DNA from: Phaseolus vulgaris
Taxonomy: Eukaryota; Streptophyta; Magnoliopsida; Fabales; Fabaceae
Assembly (NCBI RefSeq): GCF_000499845.2
Contig: NC_023757.2
Span: 4,808,118-4,872,117 of the forward strand
Length of the DNA stretch: 64,000 bases
Direction of reading: 5' to 3'
Below are positions 34,440 through 45,979 of the stretch, one piece after another (position 1 is the stretch's first letter; the number at the start of each line of letters is the position of its first letter). A program made the position numbers and the translations under genes. The notes beneath the pieces are model-generated. The model saw nothing but the letters and a program-made list of their open reading frames with translations, did not search any database and was not told the origin of the DNA.

Positions 34440-35939
34440 GTGTGTGGTAAAAAAATTCAATTTAATATTTTTATTATTTCCATGTATCAACAAAAAAAGA
34501 AATAAAAAAATAAAATACTATATTAAAATTATAGAATTATTTTATAACTTCATCTGTTATTACGTCTTTCATTGTCCAACAATTAAAATTTTATATTAAA
34601 AACAAAAAATTAAAATGTTTAAATTATTGAGATAAAAAAAAATATTATTTTTTCTAAGGTCTTCTTAAATGGCATTTATATACCAGGTTAAAAAAATATT
34701 ATTGGTCATAAGTCATATTATTTCAATTTATCTCATAAGATTTAAGTAGTAATTTGATTAAAAAAAAATCTTTGTTTTGCAATGAATATCCGTTTAATTT
34801 GAGTAATTTTGTATATTATTTTTTGTGTGTGTTTTTTTTTTTTTTAGTCTTTTATCTTATTATTAGATTATTAACAAGTTTATTAGACTTAAGTTTCTAT
34901 TATAATTGAAATTTTAAGTTATTTTTTATTCACATTTCTTAAGTTTTTTCTTTTCAGGTTTTTTTAAATTTTGTCTGAGTTTTGAGAATTTATTTTGAGT
35001 TTGTTTTCTTAAAAAAGTTTTAAAAAAAAATCACACAAGTAGATTGATATGTTGTTCGTATCCAGTCCAAAAATCAAATAGTAAAAGGCAGAACATTTTT
35101 TGTCCAGAAAAACAAGTTTTAATGTGATGTTGTTCTCGGTATAAAAGTTACTGCACCTTACTCCTTGAATTTTTTGATCTGAAATGTTTTACCAAACATT
35201 GTTTGATGTGTTTCGAAGCCAGGATAAAAATTGTAACCTCAAATTCTTCATACATTTTCTGCAGTAAAGTTTTGAATCATCTTTGTCAATGTTGAAAAAA
35301 TAGTTTCAATTTTTGAATACTGGTGTGTTGTGATGTTTGATTTATTTCTCTCAGAATACACATCTGTTTGACCTAAAATTTGTTTCGTTTGATCACATAT
35401 TGTGTTGAGATTCTCATATGAAAATTTCTTACACAAAATGTTTCTTGATGAATATTTAGAAATTTTGGAAGTTTCGGTGTCTATTTATTTAGTCTAGAAT
35501 TTTTATTTTGAAATTCATTCTAGTGTTATTTTTAGGTTTCCATTTTGTGTGCTCACTGTTTTTTCAAACTTCATTTCTTGTTTTGTGTTTGACATATTAC
35601 TCTTTAAAAATTTCAAATTAATTCCATTTGAGTTTATCAAATTTTAATTGGGTTTTTCTTGATTTTTTACTTGTTGGTCTTCCTAAGGTGAATTTCATCT
35701 TTAGTAAAATTTAGGTTTTGGAGTTGTGAAGCTAATTTTTCTCCTTGGTGGTTCATTGCTAAGATTGTGCTTATTTGGAGAGTGCAACAATTGAGTTTCA
35801 AGAATCAAGAAAATACCAAGTGAAGGAAGAATTTGCCAAGTGAAGAAAAAAAAAAGATATTTGTAATTTTGGCATTGTATCACAAAACCTTTTAGTTCAT
35901 TTTGTGTCTTTAATTTTCTTGCTTTCTTTGTGTTTGAGA
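34440..35939. other. AT- and T-rich DNA without recognised gene
   Basis: Long T runs occur near 34830-34845. 35000-35900 could belong to the untranslated leader or LTR of the gypsy-like element that follows, but I could not find paired LTRs. Confidence 0.3.
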
Positions 35940-37600
35940 AAATTCTCTCAAAGCAATCCCATTAAGACATTGAAATAGTTAATTCGCACATTAGAAAGTG
36001 AGAGTATGTCAAAGGGCTTTAAGTGTCACTGCAATCTCACCTAGGACACGAATAATTTAGTTTTTGCATTTTTTCTTGCTTTTTTTTTAATTTGTGGTAC
36101 GTAGGATCTTTCCTTCGATTGTAGTTAATCTTATTTTGATCATTAGGAAACCTTGCACACATACCACAATTAGGAAAAAATGTATTGAAGTCTCTTTGAG
36201 GCAAATTGGTTAAGACTATCTAAGGTAAGCTCTGGCTAAGGAAAAATTTGGTACTTAAGTGGTCCTAGTGACTCACCTCTCTTTCCTGAGAATGAACTTA
36301 GAGAAATATTGACTTGTGGATCTTATTTGAAGCTTCCCCAAAAAAAATAATTCAAAACCTATTTGTGAAAATCTTTATCATTCAATTTTTGAATCAAATT
36401 CTTTGTGAAAACCTTTTTCTTTTAATTAAAAAATGAGTGATCATCATCATTCATCTAGTATCCGTGGTAGTAGAACTTCAATTTTTTATGGGTGGAAAGT
36501 AGAACTTCAATTTTTCAAGGAAAATTTAGAAAAACAAATAGAGAAGACAAATAGAAAATTTGATGACTTTAGAAATGAAATTTAAAAAGATACAAAGGAC
36601 TTGTTGACCCAAATGGTTCTCAACCAAAATAAGGGCAAGGGACAGGAAGAAGAAGAACTTAGGCGTAGAAGAAATATTGACTTTGATGAGCACTCTAAGA
36701 GGAGGTTTTGTATTAGCTCCACAGACTTCAACAAATAGATAAAACTATAGAAGAATACAGATAGAAAATGAAGTTACTTATGTTGATGACAAGAATAAGG
36801 GAAGAGTCTAGACAAACCATTGATAGATTCCTAAGTCGTCTAAACGTAGAAATCTGGGATAGGGTTAAATTTTTACCTTTTGATGATTTGAATGTTTTGG
36901 TTCATTTCTGTGTTAGGATAGAAGAACAACTCGAGAGTATGTATGATTTTAAGGAAGATTATCCTAACACATCCTATTCCAGGAGAGAGTTTAAGAGGGA
37001 GGGTTACCCCTCCAAATTCAGATATGAAAGGTCACGAGGAAGAAAGAGAAAGAAAAATAGAAAAGTTTTTGTCTGGAGCTTAATCAGATATTGATAACAT
37101 TTTACCTTCTATTAACAAACCTTGTGAGGAAGTGCTTAAAGAAAAATCAGTGTCTGGAATTGAACCAGATATAGATATAAATTGTTCCTCCACAAAAAAG
37201 ATAAATGAAGATTTGATTGAAAAAGAAGAAGAAGAGGAACCAAAAAGGAAGAAAAATCTCTTATGACACCCCTGCAAACATAACCAAGAAAAAATCATTA
37301 AAGAGGGATTTCAATACTTTGAATTTTTTTTTTCAATTAGATAATGCTAATTCTTCTTCATAAAAATCTCAAAAACAACACTTTGATGTTGTTGCCTAGT
37401 TTAGGAAAAGAACAACATAAAGTGAACAAAAATATTTTTGAAAAGGACCCTATTTTTCAAAACTTGTATAAAAATAAAGGATCTTATTTTTGTTCTATTT
37501 TCTTTTTCTTTAATTTTCTTTTAAAGAAACTTATTTCATGTTTGTTTGATGTTTATTGTGGGTGTATATTTGACCCTGAAGGAAAATAACAAATAATCAG
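35940..37600 (+). pseudogene. Gypsy-like element: leader and gag remnant
   Basis: A long leader (35940-36430) precedes an ATG at 36433 whose frame reads MSDHHHSSSIRGS and later EKQIEKTNRKFDDF. At 36768-37094 a 108-codon frame contains ESRQTIDRFLSRLNVEIWDR, then FLPFDDLNVLVHFCVRIEEQ. This matches plant gypsy gag, 'fl.GLn.ei.d.vel.pY.dLneLv.lc.rvE.Ql'. An acidic/basic tail follows in another frame (KKINEDLIEKEEEEEPKRKK). No pol domain was found, so the element is deleted or is a gag-only derivative. Confidence 0.6.
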
Positions 37601-38730
37601 ATGCTGCTGTCATTGAACATCATTTAGGACAAATCCTTCTCAAGAGTGAGGGAATTATGAAAACTCATCCAGACTCAAAATATTTGGCTAAGAAGATTGG
37701 AAGCAGAAAAATGAGCTAAGAAGACTTTAATCTCGGGGAGAATTAATTATGGTCTGCTCTTCCATTTTTTCTCTAGTTTTATAAACATTGTATAGAGTAA
37801 TATAGGCTTTATTTTGGGCCATGTTTTGGAACAATTTTCATGGGCCATGTATTGAACCAATTAGAGTAGGGTGTGTAAATAGAAAAAGAAAGAGTCTAGC
37901 TAGAGTTACAATTGGGCTCCAATGCAACTATATACCATCTAGGGTGCACAAAAAAATTAGTAGAGTGCAAATAGAAAGCATGAAATGACAAGGAAGGTCC
38001 ATATGTCATCCCCTCAATGAATAGGATTCCTACCAATACCAAAAGACCATTTTTCTTCATGGGAATGAGAGGATTCTCTCCAATTAGAGGAGGATACTTG
38101 TCAGTCTCTAATTTGAGAGGATATGATCCAATTAGAGAGAGTAACTTGTCCTTCTATGAGTGGATATTTTTTAGAGTTAAAGCTTGCACCTTGGCGGCCC
38201 GTAACACTATAAATACAAGTGATATACCCCTTGTAAATTAACTTTGAATAGACTATTGCATTGCTGCCAAATTTCAACCTTAACTAGTCTCTTAGCTCAC
38301 TCCTTGCTAGTCTTATTTCTAAATGTTTTAGCATGGAACCTCTTACGAGTTGACCTAACCTCTCTTGAGCTTCATTACCATTCTCTACACATCAATACTT
38401 CACGATTTCTTCCACTCATTTTAGCCACCAAATCCCACCAAATTTCACACCCAAAAAATATAAAACAAAAGACATAAAACCATGCAAACTAGGATTGCAT
38501 CACAAGACTTCAACACACGCTTCCTTACTTGTAGATGAAAGTCTACTATCAGAAGCTTTTGATCCGACACAATTTACTCAATGAATGAGTCACTATCACT
38601 ATATGACCCAAAAAAAAAAAAAAAAAAAACACATGCTCCATGAAACCATCTTATACAACAAAACATCAATTTTACTATATCAATTTTTAACATACTACTT
38701 CTTTATGTATAGTTGTGTGTAGTTCTTCTA
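37601..38730. other. Possible retroelement 3' part and intergenic DNA
   Basis: 37780-38230 contains CTATAAATACAAGTGATATA at about 38208, a TATA-box-like stretch as found in LTRs, but no second copy is present. A 20-base poly(A) run lies at 38610-38629. Confidence 0.3.
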
Positions 38731-39102
38731 GTAAATTATAAATAGAAATACTAAATTATTTAATATCATATTTAAATAAACATATGAAATAAATAAAATT
38801 ACTAAATTATTCAAAATTTTAAAGAAATATAAATTTTAAATTATTTAATATTATATTTACATAAAAATATAAAATAAATAAAATTGTTAAATTGTTAAAA
38901 TCATAAGTAAATACAAATCGAAAATCATTTAAGATCCTATTTAAATAAAATTTTGAAATAAATAAAATTTCTAAATTATTCAAAATTCTAAATAAATAGA
39001 AATTTAAATTATTTAATTTTTTATTTAAATAAAAAGTTAAAATAAATAAATTTCCTAAATTATTTAAAATTCTAAATAAATATAAACCTTAAATTATTTA
39101 AT
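38731..39102. repeat. AT-rich tandem repeat, about 90-bp unit, four copies
   Basis: Each unit goes through CTAAATTATT(T/C)AA, a TATTTAAATAAA block, a GAAATAAATAAAATT block and an AAAATTCTAAATAAATA block. Copies begin near 38750, 38840, 38930 and 39010 and differ by scattered substitutions. Confidence 0.7.
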
Positions 39103-39474
39103 GTACTAATTATCTTTCTGATACGAATAAACATGTGGCTTTCTTCTTCATTTCACTTCACATCCTAAATCATGTTCATCACTTTTTTTTCCTTTTTTTC
39201 ATGCTTCCATTTAACACCAAAATAAACAAACTTTTTCTTCGAAATCAATTTCGGTAAAGAGTGTTCATTTGAAAACAAACACAACATTATTTTTTTTTTT
39301 AATGTAAATATTTATAATATAGTAATAATAATAATTTTAAAGAAATTTATATATAACAACTAACCAATAATATATCGCTCGAGACTCTGAGAATTTATAA
39401 TTCTATAAGAAAATGATACGAGAAGAGGGTAAGAAAAATAAAGATGTCTTAGGTCTTGTATGCCTCCATGTACA

Positions 39475-39511
<37 letters not shown>

Positions 39512-40883
39512 TGTACGAAGATTTTATCTCTACAAATTATAACTTAATTAGGGTAGGATTCACTAATCATAAGATCCTATCATCATTAAATTAATTACAT
39601 CTAATTGCGTACAGTACAATAATTACATATAATAATGACGTATAATTTGACAATTATTATTTTCTTAATAGATTAAAAATTCAATTTATAAGGTGAAAAA
39701 TTTTGTAAATTTTTGTAAGTTGTGTTGATTTTGTTCAAATCAAAATTGTTACTTCAATATCTCACATTCAGTTATTATTTTTAACTTTAATATTTATATT
39801 TATATTATAGTAAAATAAAAGAATTAATTATATAATATTTTATAAATAATTGTTATTATTAAAATAAATAATAATAATATAGAATAAAACAAAAATATTA
39901 ATAATAAAATTATAAAATAATAATAATAAGATAATTAAAATAATAAATAATATAACTTTCTCTCGCATCCTTTACAAACTTTAATAAACTTTCTCTTCAA
40001 TTTTCAGTCTATTTACCTTAATCTCACTTTCATATCTCAAATTGAAAACATCACATATAACTATTATTTATTTATATGACTAGAATGCCATATAAAATTC
40101 AGAAAAAAAAATCAGAGGATATCGATCTAACTTAGTTTAATATTTATATGGTGAAGTCTCACTTCAAATTTAAGATTTGAATACTAACATCTGAGGGAAG
40201 AAAAAAACGCTATGGAGATGAATATTTTACAAAATAGTTCATACACGACACGCACCATGATATTTTATTTTCACCAACTACATTCGTTATTCCTCAATAT
40301 TAACATAATTTGGAAATTTTTAATATATTAATTTCATGGTCAGATTAGTTAAATTTGTCAGTGTGTTAAATTTTATACTAATGACAATTGATGTCTCTAT
40401 GATCCAAATTGTAGGATTTCATTGAAATAAATCAAAACAATCTCTTGATCTGTCTTCGAATTAAGTCCTCCACAATTATAGAAGGATTTCTCAGATAAAC
40501 CTAGCAATTATCTAGCAAACCAGTACCAGAAACTTTAAGTTGTTCAATTTTTAGAGCATAGTCAGATTGCAGGTTCATGGTAATTTTGCTTTATGTGAGC
40601 TCCTATTATACCCAAACACTGTTAAGAGTTTTGGTATAATTGGCTTTTAGTCCAATAATTGAATGATTTCTAGGACACCAAGGGAGAGTAAGAGAGAGAA
40701 ATAATTTCTCAGTAAGTGTCAAAACCATTAAATTTTCGATGATATAAAGCACTTTGAAGAGAAGATTGGCTCATATAAAGCTCTAAGATACGTGTTCATT
40801 GCCATGTGATCAACCCTATGTACCTAAAGATGGTGGTAAACTATAAACAAACGGGGCATCTGAATTCTGTAAAAGACCCCTCA
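39103..40883. other. AT-rich intergenic DNA
   Basis: Contains an (AT)n run at 39479-39507 and AAT-rich stretches at 39830-39960. The last 200 bases may include the 3' UTR of the minus-strand gene that ends at 40884. Confidence 0.35.
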
Positions 40884-42910
40884 TCAGCAACAATTGGAAG
40901 AAGGGTTCCATGGACAAGATAAAGAATGGAACCAAGTGGAATTATTGTCTTTTGAGTTGGAAGGCACTTCAGATTCTTCTTTAGTTTGGATGACATTAGT
41001 GTCCCTAGTCATTCCTGATTCTTGTTTATCTGATTCATGTTTACCCGATTCTTGTTGTGAAACATCCATCTTCGTAGAACCATTTCTTTCTGCTTCTTCT
41101 GTCAAACTGCAATAATTCCAAAACAGATTCAAATCAATATGCTTGTACTGTTAGAGATGAAACTAAAAGAACTTTTAGAGAATTTCAATTATAATGCCTC
41201 AAAGCATGTGCAAACATCAAAACAGATAATACTGAATGCGATCAGAAGAAATATGGATAAAAACAAGGTAATTAGAATGTAAAAGGAGACATGTAGTAAG
41301 AACCAAAGAACAACTTTAAGTTGTTTAACTTGACGTGTAAATAATAAATGTGACATCGGTGAAGAGGAGGAAACATACATTTGAGAGGTGTGATGATGAT
41401 ACTCTGTACGATTACAAAGCCCACAGCAGAAGAATGGTGAGCAACAACTCAAACACTTGCAGCTCGAACACAAATTGCAGAACACCCAGCTACAACTATA
41501 AGAGTAGCCTTTCCGTGATCGCTTCTTTCTGCAATGCACATAAGGAGATATTCCTCAATAATTGGATTTAGCTCTGAAGTTTGAATATCTATAGATGAAT
41601 GTCCTTGTAATTTACCATGCTAATAGTGAATATATTCTTGTCTATAAATTAGTTGTAAAGGATGAGTACAAATATAAGAATTTCCAAATGGACATGCATG
41701 TTTGCTTTCTTGGTCGATAGTTTTTTTTGTTAGCAGGTTTGGTTTGGTCTCCCATTTTGTATTTTCTTTTTCTTTTTTTTAATATAGTCTGAGAATGATG
41801 TAGATGATTAATGCTCGTTGAGATGCTAAGCAAGTCAGTATTGTAATCAGAATAGTGATGCTTTAACATTCTTGTTTTTTTTTTTAATTAAAAAGGTACT
41901 ATCCATAGAAAATCTATATGGTTAAAGAATTAAAGACGAAAATGAACTCACAATGGAGGAACAGGTAAAATTCCATTGTCACTATGAGAAAGAATAGACA
42001 CATTGGACTTGGATGATTTCACACTTTTAGTTCCATGTGAAGTCTTTGTTTCGTTATTGTCTTCAGTGTCTCTTTCTCCTTCAAACTTGAAAGATCCATA
42101 TGATGTTGGTGCTTGCAGTTCCTCTACATCAACATTCTTTTTGGTAGTATCTATCTCTTCTAGAATAACTGATGGGGCTTGTTTATTTAGCTCAACAGAT
42201 TTGGTCAATTCTTTTGATAAGCATAAGTCACCATACTTAAGCGCTTTTTCTCTGGAGAAACTTGGTTGTATTTGAATACTGAATAGTGATTCGTTAGAAG
42301 CAATACTCCATTCTGAAGGATTAGTATTTGGTTCAAAAATTGAAGATGGAAAAATAGATGCATCATAGCTTCCAGATCGATCCATCACTTGGACGGAAGG
42401 ACTAGCAGTTGGTGACATATCCATTTGGATGTGGTTCAAATTGTTAACTTCATATGTTGATGTTGGAACTAGAAAGTTGTTTTCAACTTCAGACTTGTCA
42501 GAGCTCTCACAGCTAGGAACATTATCTTTCGCAGATTTGGTGTACTTAAATGCTTCCTCCACTGCAATGAAATCTTCTGAGGATGATTCCGATGAAGAGC
42601 AAGAACTTCTCTTTCTAGCTGATGAAGATATGCTTTTAGTGCCATCAGTATGTGTGTCAGAGTCTTTAGTGTTATCACTTTCAACTTCACTGATGAGATA
42701 TATTTGCTTTTCTGAATCACTACTGCTTCCACTCTCACGGCTTGAATCTTTACTTCTCAGACTGTCATCGATAGTTTCTGAAAATACTTTTTCTTGCTTA
42801 TCTTGCTTGCTATGATCAAATTTCTCTCCATCCATTTGAACACTTTCTACTTCTCTTCCTTCACAAGATTTCGAATCCTCAGAACTTGGTCTGCAATGCC
42901 CCAAATCCAT
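40884..42910 (-). CDS. Unrecognised acidic Ser-rich protein with a ten-cysteine cluster (three coding exons)
   Basis: Exons are 42910-41952, 41528-41379 and 41106-40884; junctions GTGAGT/GCAG and GTATGT/GCAG both hold phase 2, giving 443 aa. Residues 1-319 are acidic and rich in Ser, Asp, Glu and Lys, likely disordered (for example SSSESSSEDFIAVEEAF). Residues 320-369 switch to a basic start (KKRSRKG) and then ten cysteines in 27 residues (332-358), ending CCGLCNRTEYHHHTSQ. The tail is Ser/Glu-rich and ends WFHSLSCPWNPSSNCC. I do not recognise the family. The Cys cluster could bind metal or be lipid-modified; no zinc-finger spacing is evident. Regular exon frames and clean splice sites argue for a live gene. 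A non-coding first exon at about 44219-44500 is likely. Confidence 0.75.
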
Positions 42911-42937
42911 TATAAATTTTACTTGAGTACACTTGAC

Positions 42938-44218
42938 CTACGTTATACTATTTCTCCACATTTCAGTGTCAGGATATTGACATGTAAACTTGAAGTACAT
43001 TTCCATGTGTACTGCATGAATAAGCTCAAAAGCTCGTATTTTCCGAAAAAAAAAACGAAGATATTATAGAAAGGTGACAAAGAGTAAATGGTGTTTCAGA
43101 ATTAATAAATACCACATGCTAATAAATAATGAATTATGTCACGTAAAACATTGAAATTTTGGAATTTTACATGTGGCCTAATAATTATAGAAAAGCCAAA
43201 AGACCTTGCTTGATAATAATATATTTGTGCAGACTAGTGCTAAATTTTAATGACTTCAAAGCATATCAGCAAACAATATATGAGACATTTTTCCATGCAG
43301 ATCCACCCTAAGATTAATGATTAATAATCACATTAACAAGACACCTTGAACATCTAAAACTTAATGTAAGTTCCAAAGCTTCAAAACCCAAACGGGGTTT
43401 TAAAAATAATATTGAAAATCATATATCAACTAGTGATATGTCAAATCATAATCTATAAGTGAAATGCAAATCCCATCTTATAAGTTTATTTGGTGAAACT
43501 GAGTTAGATAAACTCACTGATTAAGATAGTATCAAAAGTCATTCAAAGCTTATTCTATAAGTTTATTGGAACTAGTGTGTCACCTGCTATTGGACCTCTC
43601 TTAGGCCACCCATAAATATATGCTTGAGATGTCAATTCCTTGACGTGAGGAGTTGTGTTAGTATGATCAAATCATAATATATAATTGGATACAAATCTCA
43701 CCTTACAAATTGATTAGGTGAGATTAAGTTAGACATAAACCCATGTCCTAAGAAAGGATCACAACGGTGATTTCAAGGTTTTTGGGTCCCAAAGGCTGCA
43801 ACACAACTTCATCGGTTGTATTACCTGCAACTTTAAGCAATATCAAGGATTGCAACAAAACCACAATTAAAACCTTGAATCCTTAATCTCATTATTCCAG
43901 CGTCCAATTCCAATATACGTTTCAACAACTCAATAACACTAAATTCAATAAAACTGTTATCATCCAATGTCTTGCTTCATTTCTCACGTTACTCATCTCC
44001 AAAATAAAAAACGTGTTCAAACTCAGATACCCCTTTCCAAAATTCTAGCTCCCTCTCCATTTCTACATCCACATTGATTCATTCGGTGGTAAAAACAACA
44101 AAAAACAAACACAGAGTAATCGAAAAACAAAATGCATAAAGAAACACACACAAAAAATCTAGAATTTACATAAAAATTTAAAAACTGTTAAAACCCTAGA
44201 TAAGAAATTAAAATGCAC
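42938..44218 (-). other. Probable 5' UTR intron of the Cys-cluster gene, holding a TRIM remnant
   Basis: A donor at 44218 (CAG|GTGCATTT) and an acceptor at 42938 (ACGTAG|GTCAAG) would join a leader exon to the coding exon 27 bases before the ATG. The junctions are predictions from motif only. Confidence 0.45.
43440..43760 (+). mobile_element. TRIM-like mini-retroelement, copy 3 (degenerate)
   Basis: Two diverged terminal-repeat pieces (TCATAATCTATAAGTG...CCCATCTTATAAG near 43446 and TCATAATATATAATTG...CTCACCTTACAAA near 43670) flank an internal part. That part contains a decayed primer site (ATAGTATCAAAAGTC, 43528) and GTGTCACCTGCTATTGGACC. It is the same family as 1467-1750 and 26210-26510. 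Confidence 0.5.
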
Positions 44219-44500
44219 CTGAAAAATCAGACGACTGAGAAAACAACTTTGTGTCTGAAACCTTCGTCGTTTATTTGACGTTGACGATTGCAGCAAGCAA
44301 CAAAGAAGTTGTTGAATTTGAAAGGTGGTGGCGAAGAGAGGGATGAACAATTGATTAGAAAGCGAATCGAAATGAGAAATTAGGGTTTGCAGAAGAATCA
44401 GACGATAAGAGGGTTGTTGCGAGAATATAGGAACTGAGTTTTGGATTCCATTCTGTGAACAACTATTCATTTGTTTCGCGCCAAATCTCCAACCAATTGT
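44219..44500 (-). other. Probable non-coding first exon of the Cys-cluster gene
   Basis: The minus strand here is pyrimidine-rich with CTAATTTCTC and CTCTTCGCC stretches, typical of plant leaders, and ends at a good donor. Its 116-codon ORF does not join the coding exon in frame and resembles no protein. Confidence 0.4.
44474..44485. promoter_or_regulatory. E2F-type site TTTCGCGCCAAA
   Basis: Matches the E2F/DP consensus WTTSSCSS in both directions. It lies at the presumed transcription start of the Cys-cluster gene, next to a CCAAT at 44493-44497. In plants such sites drive S-phase or DNA-damage-linked expression. It is one of few CG-rich words in this AT-rich area, which makes a chance match less likely. 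Confidence 0.6.
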
Positions 44501-45517
44501 GTTTGGCACAGTATATGTCAGGTAACTTCCAGTGTTATTCTTTTATTCAATATTGTAATTAATTTTAATTTATTTTAGTTTTATGGTTGATATATATATA
44601 TGGAAAACGAGAGAGATAACATAAAAAATTATTTAATTAATTTTTAATCCATGATGAAATTTAGGAAAAATATGATTTCTACCTTTTTGATGAATTTTAT
44701 TTTACTCTTTTAAATTTGTAAAATTATTATTTTAATTCCTTAGTTCATTAAATTTAATATTTAGGGACAACAAAGTGTACCCAAAATTTATGTATACCGA
44801 TGTATGTATAAACAAGTTTGTATAAAAGAGCAAAGTTTTGGTTGAGTTGCATTCTTTTCTTTTGCTTTTTACTACAATTTTTCTTCTTCTTTTATTTTCT
44901 TGTTCTCAAATTCAAATAAGGAAGTAACTAAAAAAAAAATCTCTAGTTGAAATTCCAAATATCAAAAAGCAATTGTATTCGCATGAGCAATTAATTTAAC
45001 AGAAAGAAATGGAAAAGGAAGATTTATATCCACCAACACTAGTATAAGGAGGAAAATTGTTTTAGAAACTTGATAATGATCTAAAGTAAATCAAGAACTC
45101 AAATAAGGAAGAACAAACGAAGATGCTCATGATTTTCATAATTTTAGATGTTTAGAAAATTTGCAAAAATTTTAGGTCTATTTATAATGGAATGAGAAAT
45201 CTGTAAATTATCTTAACAAGACTCTAAACAACTTGGAAACAAAATCAAAGCTAGACTATGATAGCTAAGTCACAGAACCAAAATTAGGTATGGTAGGTAA
45301 GTGACAAAACCAAAATTAGGTAAAGATCTTTGATCTGGAAGTAAGGTGTTATTTATGAGGTTCATACATTTCTTTTTAAATGGTGTATCCGTGTCGAACA
45401 CACGTATCCGTGTTGACATTCGTACGACACTCGTATGATCTTTATCGGTGAAGTGTTCAATTCAAAAAAATATTTGTTGGATTTTTGAAAATTCTAGCAC
45501 GGTTCTAACACAATTTT
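44501..45517. other. Intergenic DNA with CGTATCCGTGT-rich stretch
   Basis: 44501-44600 is the likely promoter of the Cys-cluster gene. At 45385-45440 words such as CGTATCCGTGT and TCGTACGACACTCGTA recur. Similar words return at 45905-45975, on the other side of the tandem duplication, suggesting one degraded repeat of about 600 bases. Confidence 0.35.
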
Positions 45518-45876
45518 AAAAGGTATAAATACAATAACTTTCTAAAAACTCAAATTTATTGTATAAATTTTTATTATAATTATAAAAATAAGAACAAATT
45601 CTTTTGAATCAGTCATGAAAAATATCTTTCTGCTCCCAAAAGAATCTTAAACATACTTTTGCATATAAATATTTATTTTCAATTTATATAATTCAAAAAG
45701 GTATAAATACAATAACTTTCTAAAAACTCAAATTTATTGTATAAATTTTTATTATGATTATAAAAATAAGAACAAATTCTTTTGAACCAGTCATGAAAAA
45801 TATCTTTCTGCTTCCAAAAGAATCTTAAACATACTTTTGCACATAAATATTTATTTTCAATTTATATAATTCAAAA
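45518..45876. repeat. Tandem duplication, 178-bp unit
   Basis: 45518-45695 (starting AAAAGGTATAAATACAATAA) is repeated at 45696-45876 with only about five differences, so the duplication is recent. It lies just past the break point of the copia reverse transcriptase. Confidence 0.9.
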
Positions 45877-45979
45877 TTATATAATATATAGATCTGTGTC
45901 CTCGTATCCTACATTTTAGAGATTATACGTATCTCTGTGTTCGTATCCGTGTCGTGTCAGTGTCCGTATCCGTATATGT

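Noticed and set aside
42003..42815. Plus-strand ORFs opposite the Cys-cluster gene
   Set aside because: Mirror frames of the Ser-rich coding exon; no independent start context or domain.
44159..44509. 116-codon minus ORF at the Cys-cluster gene 5' end
   Set aside because: Matches a leader exon; frame does not join to the coding exon across the predicted intron.
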